In this document: one piece after another, positions 7,238 through 16,843 of the stretch | How positions within the stretch are numbered: position 1 is the stretch's first letter | Layout: every line of letters begins with the position of its first letter | IMG/VR virus record: IMGVR_UViG_3300021961_000756 | Span: 1-21,141 of that record | Reading direction: 5' to 3' (one strand) | Source of the DNA: a virus | DNA length: 21,141 nucleotides | The notes under the pieces: generated by a model | Told to the model about the DNA's origin: nothing | Seen by the model: only the letters and a program-made list of their open reading frames with translations | Databases searched by the model: none | Made by a program: the position numbers and the translations under genes

Positions 7238-7474
7238 TTACCATTGACCAAAATCAATCTCATCATCATCTACACCATCAACTAAATCAGCAATATCTGC
7301 AGGGGTTACATGAATATAATTCCCAGATACAGAATCAAACATTAACAAAGTGTTGTTAGCTCTAGAAGTACTATCAACATCAGTTCCTGCTGCAATAGAA
7401 AATGCTCCAGCTTTGTTTGATGCTACTACTTTAACAGCTTGTCTTTGACCTACTCTTACTCTAATGTTTGCCAT
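7238..7474 (-). CDS. Small virion-associated protein, unknown function
   Basis: 78 residues (start MANIRVRVGQRQAVKVV, end DDDEIDFGQW). The sequence looks like a compact beta domain: NTLLMFDSVSGNYIHVTPADIADLVDG, with an acidic C-terminal tail. I recall similar short proteins annotated as virion structural proteins in T4-like cyanophages, directly upstream of the repetitive fibre gene, but no mechanism is known to me. The ATG overlaps the stop of the preceding gene by one base (TAATG), and AAGGAG lies about ten bases upstream, so it is translated with the 113-residue protein. A fibre-attachment or accessory appendage role is inferred from context only. Confidence 0.75.
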   Translation of the reverse strand: MANIRVRVGQRQAVKVVASNKAGAFSIAAGTDVDSTSRANNTLLMFDSVSGNYIHVTPADIADLVDGVDDDEIDFGQW

Positions 7475-7815
7475 TAGCGAGTTGCTCCTTGACTTACGAT
7501 TACCATACCTTCAACAACACGATCTCTAACACCAGAATTATCAGTCAATAAAACATCATATACATAACGTCCAGGTTTAAGTGTTGCTGTTTGTGTTGTG
7601 GTAAGTCCAATTGTTACCACACCACCAGCAGCAGATGCTATAGTGCTAGTAAATGTTGTAACACCAGTTGTACTTCCTGGATGTTTTCTCATTTCAGATT
7701 TGATTGTATAATTAGACAAATCCATAACAGAATCTGTATTCACATTTTCCAAAGTAAAACTCTGGTTGAAAGTAGTTCCAGTGTTAATAATAATATTACT
7801 AACGTAGACCGCCAT
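7474..7815 (-). CDS. Small virion protein with Ig/BppU-like beta domain
   Basis: 113 residues. The order of segments (FNQSFTLENVNTDSVMDLSNYTIKSEMRKHP, then GGVVTIGL, LKPGRYVYDVLLTDNSGVRDRVVEGMVIV) resembles the short N-terminal beta-sandwich of phage baseplate or fibre proteins (BppU type), where a strand-rich domain links an appendage to the baseplate. The ending PGRYVYD...V.EG...V is typical of these domains. It is followed with a one-base overlap by the 78-residue protein and then the fibre-like gene, which fits an adaptor for that appendage. A late-promoter match lies 23 bases upstream. The fold assignment is from pattern memory, not a search. Confidence 0.75.
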   Translation of the reverse strand: MAVYVSNIIINTGTTFNQSFTLENVNTDSVMDLSNYTIKSEMRKHPGSTTGVTTFTSTIASAAGGVVTIGLTTTQTATLKPGRYVYDVLLTDNSGVRDRVVEGMVIVSQGATR

Positions 7816-7837
7816 TTTATAAGGGTATCTTTAAAAT

Positions 7838-7845
7838 TATTTATG
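7838..7845 (-). promoter_or_regulatory. Late promoter candidate CATAAATA
   Basis: The minus strand reads CATAAATA, matching the NATAAATA late-promoter core of T4-like phages. It lies in the 34-bp gap between the 58-residue protein stop (7850) and the start at 7815, about 23 bases before the ATG. It would serve the small virion proteins and the fibre-like gene. Confidence 0.5.
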
Positions 7846-7849
7846 CTAA

Positions 7850-8026
7850 TCAAGAATCAGTCAATGCAAGATTGGTGATTACTTCCTGCTGTTTCAGATA
7901 AAGTTTGAAATAAGACTTAGCAAAGATTTTTAATTCATTAAAATCTAATTCGTCGATTAATCTTGAGTGCTTTTCATACTCAAACATCTTATTCATCGAC
8001 TCTAGTTGGATTTTGTCTGGGTCCAT
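7850..8026 (-). CDS. Small helical protein, unknown function
   Basis: 58 residues from the ATG at 8026 (MDPDKIQLESMNKMFEYEK). This start is preferred over one at 8059, because GGAG lies seven bases upstream and the shorter form overlaps the preceding gene less (38 bp). The sequence is almost wholly helix-compatible and charged, with a hydrophobic repeat through SRLIDELDFNELKIFAKSYFKLYLKQQEVI. No signal peptide or membrane segment is seen. I recall similar 55-65 residue proteins next to baseplate genes in T4-like cyanophages, without a function. Expression with the structural genes suggests an assembly helper or minor virion component. Confidence 0.7.
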   Translation of the reverse strand: MDPDKIQLESMNKMFEYEKHSRLIDELDFNELKIFAKSYFKLYLKQQEVITNLALTDS

Positions 8027-8210
8027 TGATGATCTCCATAAGTAGGGACTTAATTTCACTAATATCGTTTTTTAGACCTTCTATTTCTTCTCTTTGCTTT
8101 TTTCTTTCAGACCTCATTCTAATATATTCATTATATTGTTGTGTATCAGTATTAACAATAGCACCTGAATCTTCACGAAACAGGTGCTTATGACCTTCAA
8201 CTCTTATCAT
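7989..8210 (-). CDS. Small predicted coiled-coil protein, unknown function
   Basis: 73 residues. The N-terminal part (MIRVEGHKHLFREDSGAIVNTDTQQYNEYI) has the short 'H..L.RD...GAI.N.D...Y..Y' pattern I recall from small cyanophage proteins. The rest is a charged helix with heptad spacing (RKKQREEIEGLKNDISEIKSLLMEII), which suggests a coiled-coil oligomer. The ATG overlaps the stop of the 2355-residue gene as ATGA, a typical coupling junction. Its 3' end overlaps the next small gene by 38 bp in another frame. Function is unknown; the context suggests a minor tail or baseplate factor. Confidence 0.75.
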   Translation of the reverse strand: MIRVEGHKHLFREDSGAIVNTDTQQYNEYIRMRSERKKQREEIEGLKNDISEIKSLLMEIINGPRQNPTRVDE

Positions 8211-11200
8211 GCCAATGCAATCACTCTAAGATCTTTGAATACTGGAGCATAAGCTTCATTACTTCCACTTGCCACAATTTTAATTCTGAATCCAGTGAAT
8301 TGCTCTAATTCATCAGCACTAAACTGATATTCTGAGAATTCGCCATCCTTATTTGGTGAAACAAAAGCATCAGCTCTACCACTATTCTTGGTTACATCTA
8401 TGATTGTATCGCCATAACCGTCACCATTAGTATCGCGCAGATTATCATAGCCAGGGAATAATTCAAATGCCTGCTCAACGCCAGTTGAATCGACTCTATA
8501 GAGTTGATAAAGAACTCTAAAGTCTGCTGATGAATGTCTATATGCAGAAAGCAATACCTTAAGAGATGTTGCTGGTTGCTTAAGCGAAACGACTCTAGAC
8601 ACATAGATTGCTGAATGTGGATCTCCCTCAACAAGATTTACATCTCCATCAACTGCATAATCACTAATTGGAGAATTCAATCTGTTTCTACCATAGATTA
8701 TGGTAGAATTTTGAGTATCGATAACTGGTGAAAGATTTGAATCTAAAGAATTCAGATTGATACCAATTGTAAATGACTTATTCTTTGGAAGATCGGTCAG
8801 TCTTGTAGTTTCATTTCTTTCTGAAGCAACGATTCTAGTTGAGGACAATACATTTTGACTGTTAATTTCAACAGACTCATATCCTTGATCTATAAATGAA
8901 ACTTCAGATCCTCCAGCACTAGTACCAGAAACAGATCTGATTTGTGCAGAAACTGTTGTAGATTCTCCTGGAGTGATAACATTAAACTGTGGTAAAATTG
9001 TATTATATTGAATATTTCTAGAAGCAGAAATATTATTTCCACCAACAGAATTTTCATCAGTGAAACTTAATTGAGTATCACCTGTTTCTCTAGATGTGCG
9101 GGAAACTTGAATATAATACTTATCAAGGTCAGTTGCCGCTTTAAGTGTTGCATCAGTTGGGAGACTATGATTAGCATTAATTCTAGTCAGAGAGACGCCA
9201 TTTAATTCATATGGATAAACTCTGTCACCAATGCTATGTGCTCTAGTAATAGAACTATCGACTCCTCTAGTGCCAATTCCTAAAGTTCCAGCACCTCCAC
9301 TTCCAGCAGTAATGCTATTATAGAAAATAATTTCATTATTGACTTTAAGATATCCAGTAGATGTAGAAATTCCTTCAAATGTTGCAAACAGTGAAGTATT
9401 TGCTACTGATACTGTAGTATCATTAATGCCAAGAGCAGCATCTAATGTTGTTGGAATTGTGTTAGGCTCAATGTTTGCAAGAGTGATAACATTATTATCT
9501 GCGTGCATTCCATGATTATACTGAGTAACTTCAATTACTCTACCATCATATAGAGAACTAGTAGTTGTTGATGATGTAATATCAGTATTTGCAAAGGAAA
9601 CTGCAGTAGCTCCATTGTAAACAACTAAATCTTGTCCAGCCGTTAACTCTTCACCTTGAACGTTTGTAAGATACAGTGTATCGAATCCATTGAGAGTTGC
9701 TACTGAAATCTGAGCTCCAGTACCTTTTACAACACTGCTGGTAGTAATTCCAAGAATATCACCGACGACATATCCATTACCAGAAGTAGTGACTGTTGGT
9801 GTGCCAGACAGTGCTCCTCCAGAGAATGTTACTGTTGCCTGAGCACCTGTTCCAGATCCAGTGATTGCATAAAGTGGGACATTAGTGAAAGTACCATTAC
9901 TATATCCAGCACCAACTCTAGAGTTAGTTACAGTATTTACTCTACCACCAACCTGCTCAATGTAACCGTAAGGACCAGTTGCAGAAGTTGTATCGCTAAC
10001 TTTTCTACCAACAACTAAAGTTGAATTTAAGGTAGTTGTAGTGGTGATGCCAATCTTTAACTTTCTTGGTAAAGTTCTAATTGCATCATTGCTAAGTTTA
10101 GAAGATGCATCATTAGTATCAAGAGTTGGGTTATAGAAGTAAGCAGTGCCAGAAGTGCTTGTGAAGTTTGCTTTGTAAAGCTTAAACTTCAGATCTTCAA
10201 ACTGGTTTGGTGTCCAGATTGTGCCATTCTGAGACTTAAATAGACTTCCACCAACATACTGCTTAGTAACGATTACGCTTTCAGCGTCTGGAAGTGTAGT
10301 TGTATTTACAGTCTTTTCACCCATTCTAGCAATCCAAGTTTCATAATTATTAGATGCTGGTGACAGAATTACCAATGCATACTCAGTATCTGGTTGCAGA
10401 TAAATGGGTGATGGGAAAGTAACTCTAGTTGCGGTAGATCCATCTGTAGATACATTAACCTGAGATGGGTCAAGAGTAACTCTCGCATAATCTTCTACCA
10501 GTTGACTGGTTGGTGTGCCCAACTCAACAGTTCTCAATTCTACGGTTACTTTTTCATTCTCATCCTTACTTGCAAAATACAAGTCAACGGATGTTAAGAA
10601 TGCTCCCGTCTCATCAACAGTAAATGTCTGAGCCAGTGGGTCCTTTCCTCCCCCACGAGCAGGTGCTGGTGGCGGTGGTGGTGGGGGTGGTCTTCTTACA
10701 ACTACTCTAGTCTGTCTGTAAGTATCTACTACACCACTTGTACTGTAGGTAGTTTCACCACTGCTAATCAGAAGACTTCCTGGAAGAGGAGAAGCATTCG
10801 TTGAGCTTGAAGTCAATTTAAAGGTCTTAGACCCAGTTGTAAACCTCAGAGGTGGTAATGGAGTAGCAAGTGGGTCTCTGAAGAAGATTGAACCTCCAAC
10901 ATCGCCAAAAGTATCTGAGATAATTCTAATATTAGATACTGTTGCTTGAGCACCACTAGTTTCGCCAAGTAAAACCATACCAATGGTAATATATCCATTG
11001 TATCTACCAACAACTTCGTCAGAAAGTGCTTGAGTATCGATATTCAATACTGTTGAAGAAGCAGAATATGAGGTTGGGAGAGTTAATGATTTATTGTATG
11101 GGTTGAGTGAGAAAGTGGTTGCTGGACTATTATATGTGCCTGTCTTATGGTTTGGTTGGACAACTCTAGCACTGAAAAGATTATTGGACCCGATATATCC

Positions 11201-14200
11201 TTTTACTGTTTCACCAGCTTGGAATACACCAGATGTCATTGAGATTTCAATCAGTTTTGGAATAATATCAATTCCACTAGTACCATCAAAGAATGGATAG
11301 TATCTTGTGAGTGGTTTTAATCCACCAGCAATAAATGTAACATTTCGCGAACGAATATGAGTATCTGGTGCGCTAGAAATCTTAACAGTCTCAATATAAG
11401 ACCCATCAAAATCACCAGTTATAGTTCTTTCTCCACCGTTGACATAGATATTTCTTACCCAGTTGTCTGATGCTGGAGAAAGATTTATTCTTCCAATAAA
11501 TTCAACCATGTTGAATGGATTTACATTCTCTACCCTAGATGCTAAGGGTTGCTCAATCCAAGACTTCTCAGAATACTTAAGTGTAATTAAATCTCCAGTC
11601 TTTTGGACATTAGAATCTAAGAGTGACAGATTAGAACTAAAATCTGCAGTCTCAGTATTGATTGATGGCTCTAATGCTATTTGTGGTTTGATTGAATAGA
11701 AATCAATCGGAGTCAACATCTCACCATTTTCAGTGTCAATGTTAACCTCTGAAAGATCTGCATCCAGTCTTTGGACATCTCTAAAGTCATCTACAAAGAA
11801 ACCAGACTTAAATCTATCAAATCCATCAATGTCTCTGACTTGGAAAGTCTTTGTATCCAACTCTAAGAGAGAAAGTGAAGTGATAGTTTCTAAATTAGTA
11901 ACTCTATCATCAATCTTTCCAATATCTCTCATAGTATATCTTCTATTATCTACGAGAGTAATCTTTGCATCCTCTGGATTGTAAAGATATGCTGGATATT
12001 GAATAGTTGCAATATCCATTGCCTCTTCTACATTCACCGGTGGTTTAGGATCGAGTGAAGAGACGCCCTTGATTACACTGAAATTGCCAGACTTATCTAA
12101 TACTACTCTGTCAATTCTTGGCAGATAGAAGTCGTAACCAATCAGAGAATTTTCTAATGGTGTTACTACTAAAGTTGGATTGATACCTGAGGTGCCAAAA
12201 GTTCTACTTGCAAATGCAAATGGAGAAGAAGTAGTTGAAGAGAAGCTTGCAACTCTTGGTCTGAAATCCAGAGTATCTGAAGATCTTACACCATTTGGTA
12301 GATATGGAATATCAGAAGTAAATCTTTCTTCATCGTAAGAATTTACTGTATAAACATCACCAACATCATTTGTAGGAATGCTATAATAATCAAAGATTAC
12401 AAGCAATTGATGTGATGGAATGTATCCATCACTCTTTCTTACAATTCTTGAGTAGTCATAATAATGCTCTCTCTGACCTTTATCAAGATAGAATTTATTA
12501 GTAATATCTTGATAGTTGCCATTATTAACTACTTGCACTGTTGAAGTAATTGCAGACTCTTGGAAATCTACAACTTCACCAACAGTAAATCTATTTGAAT
12601 TCAGATATACGATTTCAACTTTAGTTGCAGAAGAGCGAGTTACAACTTGAGCAATTGCACCATTGTCTCTACCAACTATTTTTTCTCCAAGAATAGAATT
12701 AGTATCTAATCCAAGACCAGATGGGAATTCTAAAGAATCTAAAGTTGGAGCACTGCTATTATATGATTCATAAACAGCAATAACCTTTACAGCATCTGGA
12801 AGATTGAGAGAAATTTCTTTATCTTCAACTCTTAATCCATAGAAATTATTCTGTGTAAGACCAGAAGTGCTAGTAGATACACCAGTAACTGTTCTGGTTA
12901 CAGATACTTTTTGACTTCTTGTATATTCTTTCTTTTTATTCCTAATATTATTCTTCTTAACAGTGGCATTTACAACGACATTACTTTGAGATACCGTAAG
13001 TCCAGTAATAGTAACACTATCACCACCAGATGCTAATGTAAACTGGTCTGATCTGAGATCTTCAATTGTGCCGTTGGAATAGAAAATTCCATATCTCTCT
13101 GCGTCAAATGATTCAAAGAAAGCACTAGTAATCCCAACAGAAGAAATTGGAATTGTCATACTTCCATTAGAATCTGTTGTTTCTCCAGTAATTTGTTTGG
13201 TAACAATCAAATTAGAATTTGATAGACTTACTGAAGCAACATCATTAGATCCAATGGTTGCATAAAGACCACCATTTTCTCTAACTACTGGACTACCAAT
13301 AGAGAAAGTAACATCCTGATTTGATCCTGGAAGATCACCATCACAAACACCAAATACATCATTAACTGCAACAACAGTCATCGATGAACCATCTGCTGCT
13401 ACTGCAGAAACTCTATTGAAAGTCTCTGTTGTAACGCCAGCAATTTGATATCTAATGATTGTATCAGTCTTAATGCCAGTAAAGAACTTTCCTGGAGAAG
13501 TTACTGCACCACCAGTAGTAATTCTGATTCTATCGGCAACACCAAAATTCTTTGGTAATGTTTTTTGAAGAACTGTATCTGCAACAAAGTCTACACTGAG
13601 ACCAGAGAATGAAGATGAGTCTTGCCATATAGACTTAACATCTTGAATTCCATAAACCTTAGAAGATTTTACAGATCTAGAAACCTCTGTTGTTTCATTA
13701 ATCAGAAGTTGCTCACCATCAATAAATGTTCCAGAAGTTTGAGTAAGAGTAATCTCTGACCCTGAAGCAGCGGTGGTAACATAACCAGATGCTCCACTAC
13801 TTACACCACGAACAAAAGATGTTGCTGGGCATTGTGATCCTGATAAAGACTCATTTACAGTCAGTTTTACATATGTCTGGACATCAAAAAGATATAAATC
13901 CCACTCAGTTGAGTCATTTGAATATGCAGCATCAGTAACACTGAATGAATAAATTCTTGCCTCACCAATTTCAACACCAGTGCCAGAAGTTGTTGAATTT
14001 CTTCTTTGGCTAAAGAGTTTTACTGTATTAGTATTATTATTGACACCAATGAAGGGTGTGCCAAATACATTATTGACTCTTAAAAGAGTACCAAACTCAA
14101 ATGGAACTAAAGATTGTGAAATAGACTTCTTATCTCTTGGTTTTTCTACGTCTAAAACTGTAGTGGAAGAAGTTTCAATATCATAACCCCTTACATATGC

Positions 14201-15274
14201 CTTACCTGCAGATACCTTAACAGATAACAGGTCTTCTGTTGGAGTATTGCCTTGATCAGTTTTTTGTGATGAGGTAAATACGCCTTCATTTGAAAGACCA
14301 TTATTTAAAGATTCTTTTACTTCAATATTAAATCTACCTACTGAATAGTCACCAGACTCCTCATAAGTTCTTTTTGCAAAATAATCTCTAATTATGCTAT
14401 ATTCAGACTTATTCTGTAATTTTTTGATTTCACCATCTTCAACTCTAAGTAATTCTACGAAGGTCTTATCATTATAATCATTTAAATTCTTCTTTGATAA
14501 AACTGTGGAAATTTTTAGTCTATCAGCACCTGGTGCTGCATAGTTTGAAAATCCCTTTGCATTATCATAAAGTGATGCATCATCCTTTGCTGTAACTAAC
14601 TCCTCAGAGATAGTTAAACCAACTCTATATGAAGGAGTAGCGGTATACGCATCTAAGATTAACTTATCAGCAGCAACGTCTACAAAAGTGCCTCTGATAA
14701 AATAAACACCCGCACCAATTGAAACTGCTGTACCTCTTGCACATGCATTTTGAGATACCAGAGTCGCAACAGTATCTCCTTCACTTACTGGTGTATTCCC
14801 ATAGGTGAAGGCATCATCTGTGATTAAAATTTCGCCATCAGTAAAATATGAAATCTCATTATCTGTTCCAGAAGACAAGTACTTAACAAATAATGTTAAG
14901 TCAGTAATTCCATCAACTTCAGAAACAGGAAGATATTTATCTACTACTGCAACGATGTCAGAAGTTTCTCCTCTAAGTCTCTTGCCAACTAATTTACTAG
15001 CGTATGCTTCAACATCAATACCAAGATGTTCTTGATTAATTCTGACAGAGTAGTATTCGGCGTCATAACTAATATTTCCTGGGATCACCATTGATCCCTC
15101 TTTGAAAATATGACTTCCGAATGCTTCTACTTGATTTTGTAGAATCGATTGTAAAGTCGTTAACTCCCTAGCTTGAATAGGGAATCCTGGTTTAAATAAG
15201 ACCCTGTAGAAATTATCATATTTGTCAAAATCATCATAGTAAGGGCTTATATTGAGATTCGTTTTCTGTGGCAT
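8207..15274 (-). CDS. Giant baseplate/tail structural protein with DUF4815-type N-terminus
   Basis: 2355 residues. The N-terminus (NLNISPYYDDFD, FYRVLFKPGFPIQARELTTLQ, LQNQVEAFGSHIFKEGSMVIPG) is the conserved start of DUF4815-type phage tail proteins. The body is a long Ser/Thr/Gly-rich beta region. A run of eight prolines (residues 1529-1536) and a Gly run divide it from the next block, which starts DPLAQTFTVDETGAFLTSVDLYF and contains YLQPDTEYALVILSPASNNYE. After this come GxGY-type segments (about 1788 and 1833), a DNEY-type module (about 1970-2020), and a conserved C-terminus with ELFPGYDNLRDTNGDGYGD, FTGFRIKIV and the ending DLRVIALA. The gene lies right after gp8, where T4 has gp9/gp10, so it may replace the wedge pin and fibre connector, but I see no direct match to gp9-gp12. 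It starts 3 bp after the gp8 stop, with only a weak GGA ribosome binding site. Confidence 0.88.
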   Translation of the reverse strand: MPQKTNLNISPYYDDFDKYDNFYRVLFKPGFPIQARELTTLQSILQNQVEAFGSHIFKEGSMVIPGNISYDAEYYSVRINQEHLGIDVEAYASKLVGKRLRGETSDIVAVVDKYLPVSEVDGITDLTLFVKYLSSGTDNEISYFTDGEILITDDAFTYGNTPVSEGDTVATLVSQNACARGTAVSIGAGVYFIRGTFVDVAADKLILDAYTATPSYRVGLTISEELVTAKDDASLYDNAKGFSNYAAPGADRLKISTVLSKKNLNDYNDKTFVELLRVEDGEIKKLQNKSEYSIIRDYFAKRTYEESGDYSVGRFNIEVKESLNNGLSNEGVFTSSQKTDQGNTPTEDLLSVKVSAGKAYVRGYDIETSSTTVLDVEKPRDKKSISQSLVPFEFGTLLRVNNVFGTPFIGVNNNTNTVKLFSQRRNSTTSGTGVEIGEARIYSFSVTDAAYSNDSTEWDLYLFDVQTYVKLTVNESLSGSQCPATSFVRGVSSGASGYVTTAASGSEITLTQTSGTFIDGEQLLINETTEVSRSVKSSKVYGIQDVKSIWQDSSSFSGLSVDFVADTVLQKTLPKNFGVADRIRITTGGAVTSPGKFFTGIKTDTIIRYQIAGVTTETFNRVSAVAADGSSMTVVAVNDVFGVCDGDLPGSNQDVTFSIGSPVVRENGGLYATIGSNDVASVSLSNSNLIVTKQITGETTDSNGSMTIPISSVGITSAFFESFDAERYGIFYSNGTIEDLRSDQFTLASGGDSVTITGLTVSQSNVVVNATVKKNNIRNKKKEYTRSQKVSVTRTVTGVSTSTSGLTQNNFYGLRVEDKEISLNLPDAVKVIAVYESYNSSAPTLDSLEFPSGLGLDTNSILGEKIVGRDNGAIAQVVTRSSATKVEIVYLNSNRFTVGEVVDFQESAITSTVQVVNNGNYQDITNKFYLDKGQREHYYDYSRIVRKSDGYIPSHQLLVIFDYYSIPTNDVGDVYTVNSYDEERFTSDIPYLPNGVRSSDTLDFRPRVASFSSTTSSPFAFASRTFGTSGINPTLVVTPLENSLIGYDFYLPRIDRVVLDKSGNFSVIKGVSSLDPKPPVNVEEAMDIATIQYPAYLYNPEDAKITLVDNRRYTMRDIGKIDDRVTNLETITSLSLLELDTKTFQVRDIDGFDRFKSGFFVDDFRDVQRLDADLSEVNIDTENGEMLTPIDFYSIKPQIALEPSINTETADFSSNLSLLDSNVQKTGDLITLKYSEKSWIEQPLASRVENVNPFNMVEFIGRINLSPASDNWVRNIYVNGGERTITGDFDGSYIETVKISSAPDTHIRSRNVTFIAGGLKPLTRYYPFFDGTSGIDIIPKLIEISMTSGVFQAGETVKGYIGSNNLFSARVVQPNHKTGTYNSPATTFSLNPYNKSLTLPTSYSASSTVLNIDTQALSDEVVGRYNGYITIGMVLLGETSGAQATVSNIRIISDTFGDVGGSIFFRDPLATPLPPLRFTTGSKTFKLTSSSTNASPLPGSLLISSGETTYSTSGVVDTYRQTRVVVRRPPPPPPPPAPARGGGKDPLAQTFTVDETGAFLTSVDLYFASKDENEKVTVELRTVELGTPTSQLVEDYARVTLDPSQVNVSTDGSTATRVTFPSPIYLQPDTEYALVILSPASNNYETWIARMGEKTVNTTTLPDAESVIVTKQYVGGSLFKSQNGTIWTPNQFEDLKFKLYKANFTSTSGTAYFYNPTLDTNDASSKLSNDAIRTLPRKLKIGITTTTTLNSTLVVGRKVSDTTSATGPYGYIEQVGGRVNTVTNSRVGAGYSNGTFTNVPLYAITGSGTGAQATVTFSGGALSGTPTVTTSGNGYVVGDILGITTSSVVKGTGAQISVATLNGFDTLYLTNVQGEELTAGQDLVVYNGATAVSFANTDITSSTTTSSLYDGRVIEVTQYNHGMHADNNVITLANIEPNTIPTTLDAALGINDTTVSVANTSLFATFEGISTSTGYLKVNNEIIFYNSITAGSGGAGTLGIGTRGVDSSITRAHSIGDRVYPYELNGVSLTRINANHSLPTDATLKAATDLDKYYIQVSRTSRETGDTQLSFTDENSVGGNNISASRNIQYNTILPQFNVITPGESTTVSAQIRSVSGTSAGGSEVSFIDQGYESVEINSQNVLSSTRIVASERNETTRLTDLPKNKSFTIGINLNSLDSNLSPVIDTQNSTIIYGRNRLNSPISDYAVDGDVNLVEGDPHSAIYVSRVVSLKQPATSLKVLLSAYRHSSADFRVLYQLYRVDSTGVEQAFELFPGYDNLRDTNGDGYGDTIIDVTKNSGRADAFVSPNKDGEFSEYQFSADELEQFTGFRIKIVASGSNEAYAPVFKDLRVIALA

Positions 15275-15277
15275 TTT

Positions 15278-16825
15278 TTAAAATTCCAGGATAATTTTAA
15301 CGTCTTCTTTTTGTCTAGAATTTCTTGAAATCACTGGGCGGTTATCAAGATAAATTACATCTCCCGACCCTTTATTTATCTCAGAGGACGAAAGTCCATT
15401 TGTAAATTGAGTTCCTAAAGAAACAATTTTAGACCCAGTTGGATTTGTAGTGATACCAGTGAATGTAGTATCAACAGACCCAGAGAATCCTCCAGTAGTT
15501 GTTACAGCATTTCCAGAAGATTCAAAACTTAAAACTTTTGATAAAGTAGAGATACCAACATAATCTGTGGTATCAAAACTAGTCTGGTTTAAGAATAATG
15601 ACCTGTCTTGGAAATATTTAATAACCATAGTTTCAGTATCATATGATGCAACAAATCCCTTTGCCGTACCACCGGTTACTGATTGACTGATTCGGTCACC
15701 AATAGAAACTGTGCCAGAAGTTGATGAAAACTTAATTGCACCTAAAGATGAGAATTGATTTTCAGTAAATAAAGATGTTGATCCAATTGAAGTTGGGTTT
15801 TTAACAATTCCAATCTGTGCAAAATTTGTATCTATTGGGAAGTCTTTTGTAGAATCATCAAATCTTGCATAAACTAATACTTTATCAGCACCCAATTCCT
15901 TGTAGATATCATATCCATGACCTTTAGAAGGTGGAATGACTGGAATCAATTTTGCTTTTGTAGAAGAGCTTGTATTAATAGATCCAAGATCTACGACACC
16001 ATAAGTATAACCCTTACCACCAGAAGAAACTACAGTATTTGTAATTTGACCAGAACTATTAACTTCAACAACAACTTTTGCTCCAGATCCGTCACCAATG
16101 ATACTTAATTCATGTGACCCTTGAGAATATCCAGCTCCACGATTATCAATATAAACTTTCTTTATTTGATTCTCATTTATATCAGAATTTGCATTTCCTC
16201 TTACTGCAGATATTTGGGCATTGGTAGAAGTTGACCAATCACCAGGAAGTGAAATGTATTCTGTTGAATCAAACTTGATAATATCACTTGGAGAAATTGT
16301 AAACAGATACTTCCAAACATACCCATCACCACTTACACCTGCTTTAGATGGCTCTAAATCTGTAAATGTTGGCTCATCTAAAGAAGCATTACCTGTGGTA
16401 TTGATACCAGAAGAACCATTATCAATGCAAATATAAACTTTATATTCACTATTGATTACATAATAATTTGCATTATATAATCTGGATGATCTAGTAATGG
16501 GTGATAGATTTGTCAAGCTATAATCATGGCGATACATTTCATATTTTGTACCTCTCGCCCATTCAATCTTTCTAGCCAGTCTCCTAACATTGGTAGAGGT
16601 TACCCTCTTACCATACATCATACTATCTCCAACAAAACTTTCATAATCAAAATTATCAGTTGGTGTAGGAGTATCAGTATCCCAGTCTGAATCTCTACCG
16701 AATCCAGATGCAGTTGGATTTGATAATCCTACAAAAACATAATATGAGTTAGAATTGCTACTGACAGAATCTACAAAATTTCCAGCATTTAATATTCTAA
16801 ACTGATCTGTTACAATTGCCGCCAT
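15278..16825 (-). CDS. gp8: Baseplate wedge protein gp8
   Basis: 515 residues (T4 gp8: 334). In T4, gp8 dimers are part of each baseplate wedge, next to gp6, gp7 and gp10. The N-terminus AIVTDQFRILNAGNFVDS matches T4 AIVTSKFRTEKMLNFYNS. GDGYVWKYLFTISPSD (T4: GDGYVWEYLFEIPPDV) followed by STEYISLP, FAQIGIVKNP (T4: FRQISIITNP), and the C-terminus VIYLDNRPVI...KEDVKIILEF (T4: MIYMENRPPI...TEEINILFTF) make the call firm. The extra length holds two GxGY segments (GAGY 230-233, GKGY 270-273) at the position where the T4 chain runs straight on, and a GTV.IGDRI...GGTAKGFV module at about 371-392. A late promoter lies 19 bases upstream of the ATG; no clear Shine-Dalgarno sequence is seen. Confidence 0.93.
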   Translation of the reverse strand: MAAIVTDQFRILNAGNFVDSVSSNSNSYYVFVGLSNPTASGFGRDSDWDTDTPTPTDNFDYESFVGDSMMYGKRVTSTNVRRLARKIEWARGTKYEMYRHDYSLTNLSPITRSSRLYNANYYVINSEYKVYICIDNGSSGINTTGNASLDEPTFTDLEPSKAGVSGDGYVWKYLFTISPSDIIKFDSTEYISLPGDWSTSTNAQISAVRGNANSDINENQIKKVYIDNRGAGYSQGSHELSIIGDGSGAKVVVEVNSSGQITNTVVSSGGKGYTYGVVDLGSINTSSSTKAKLIPVIPPSKGHGYDIYKELGADKVLVYARFDDSTKDFPIDTNFAQIGIVKNPTSIGSTSLFTENQFSSLGAIKFSSTSGTVSIGDRISQSVTGGTAKGFVASYDTETMVIKYFQDRSLFLNQTSFDTTDYVGISTLSKVLSFESSGNAVTTTGGFSGSVDTTFTGITTNPTGSKIVSLGTQFTNGLSSSEINKGSGDVIYLDNRPVISRNSRQKEDVKIILEF

Positions 16826-16843
16826 CTTAATAGCTTTTTTCTA

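Noticed and set aside
8027-8059. Eleven-residue N-terminal extension of the 58-residue protein
   Set aside because: It lengthens the overlap with the preceding gene and lacks a ribosome binding site, whereas the ATG at 8026 has GGAG at good spacing.
15373-15380. GATAAATA within the gp8 3' coding part, about 100 bases before the giant gene
   Set aside because: It matches the late-promoter core, but similar matches occur inside genes at 14934-14941 and 2888-2895, as expected by chance in A+T-rich DNA; it is kept only as a weak possibility.
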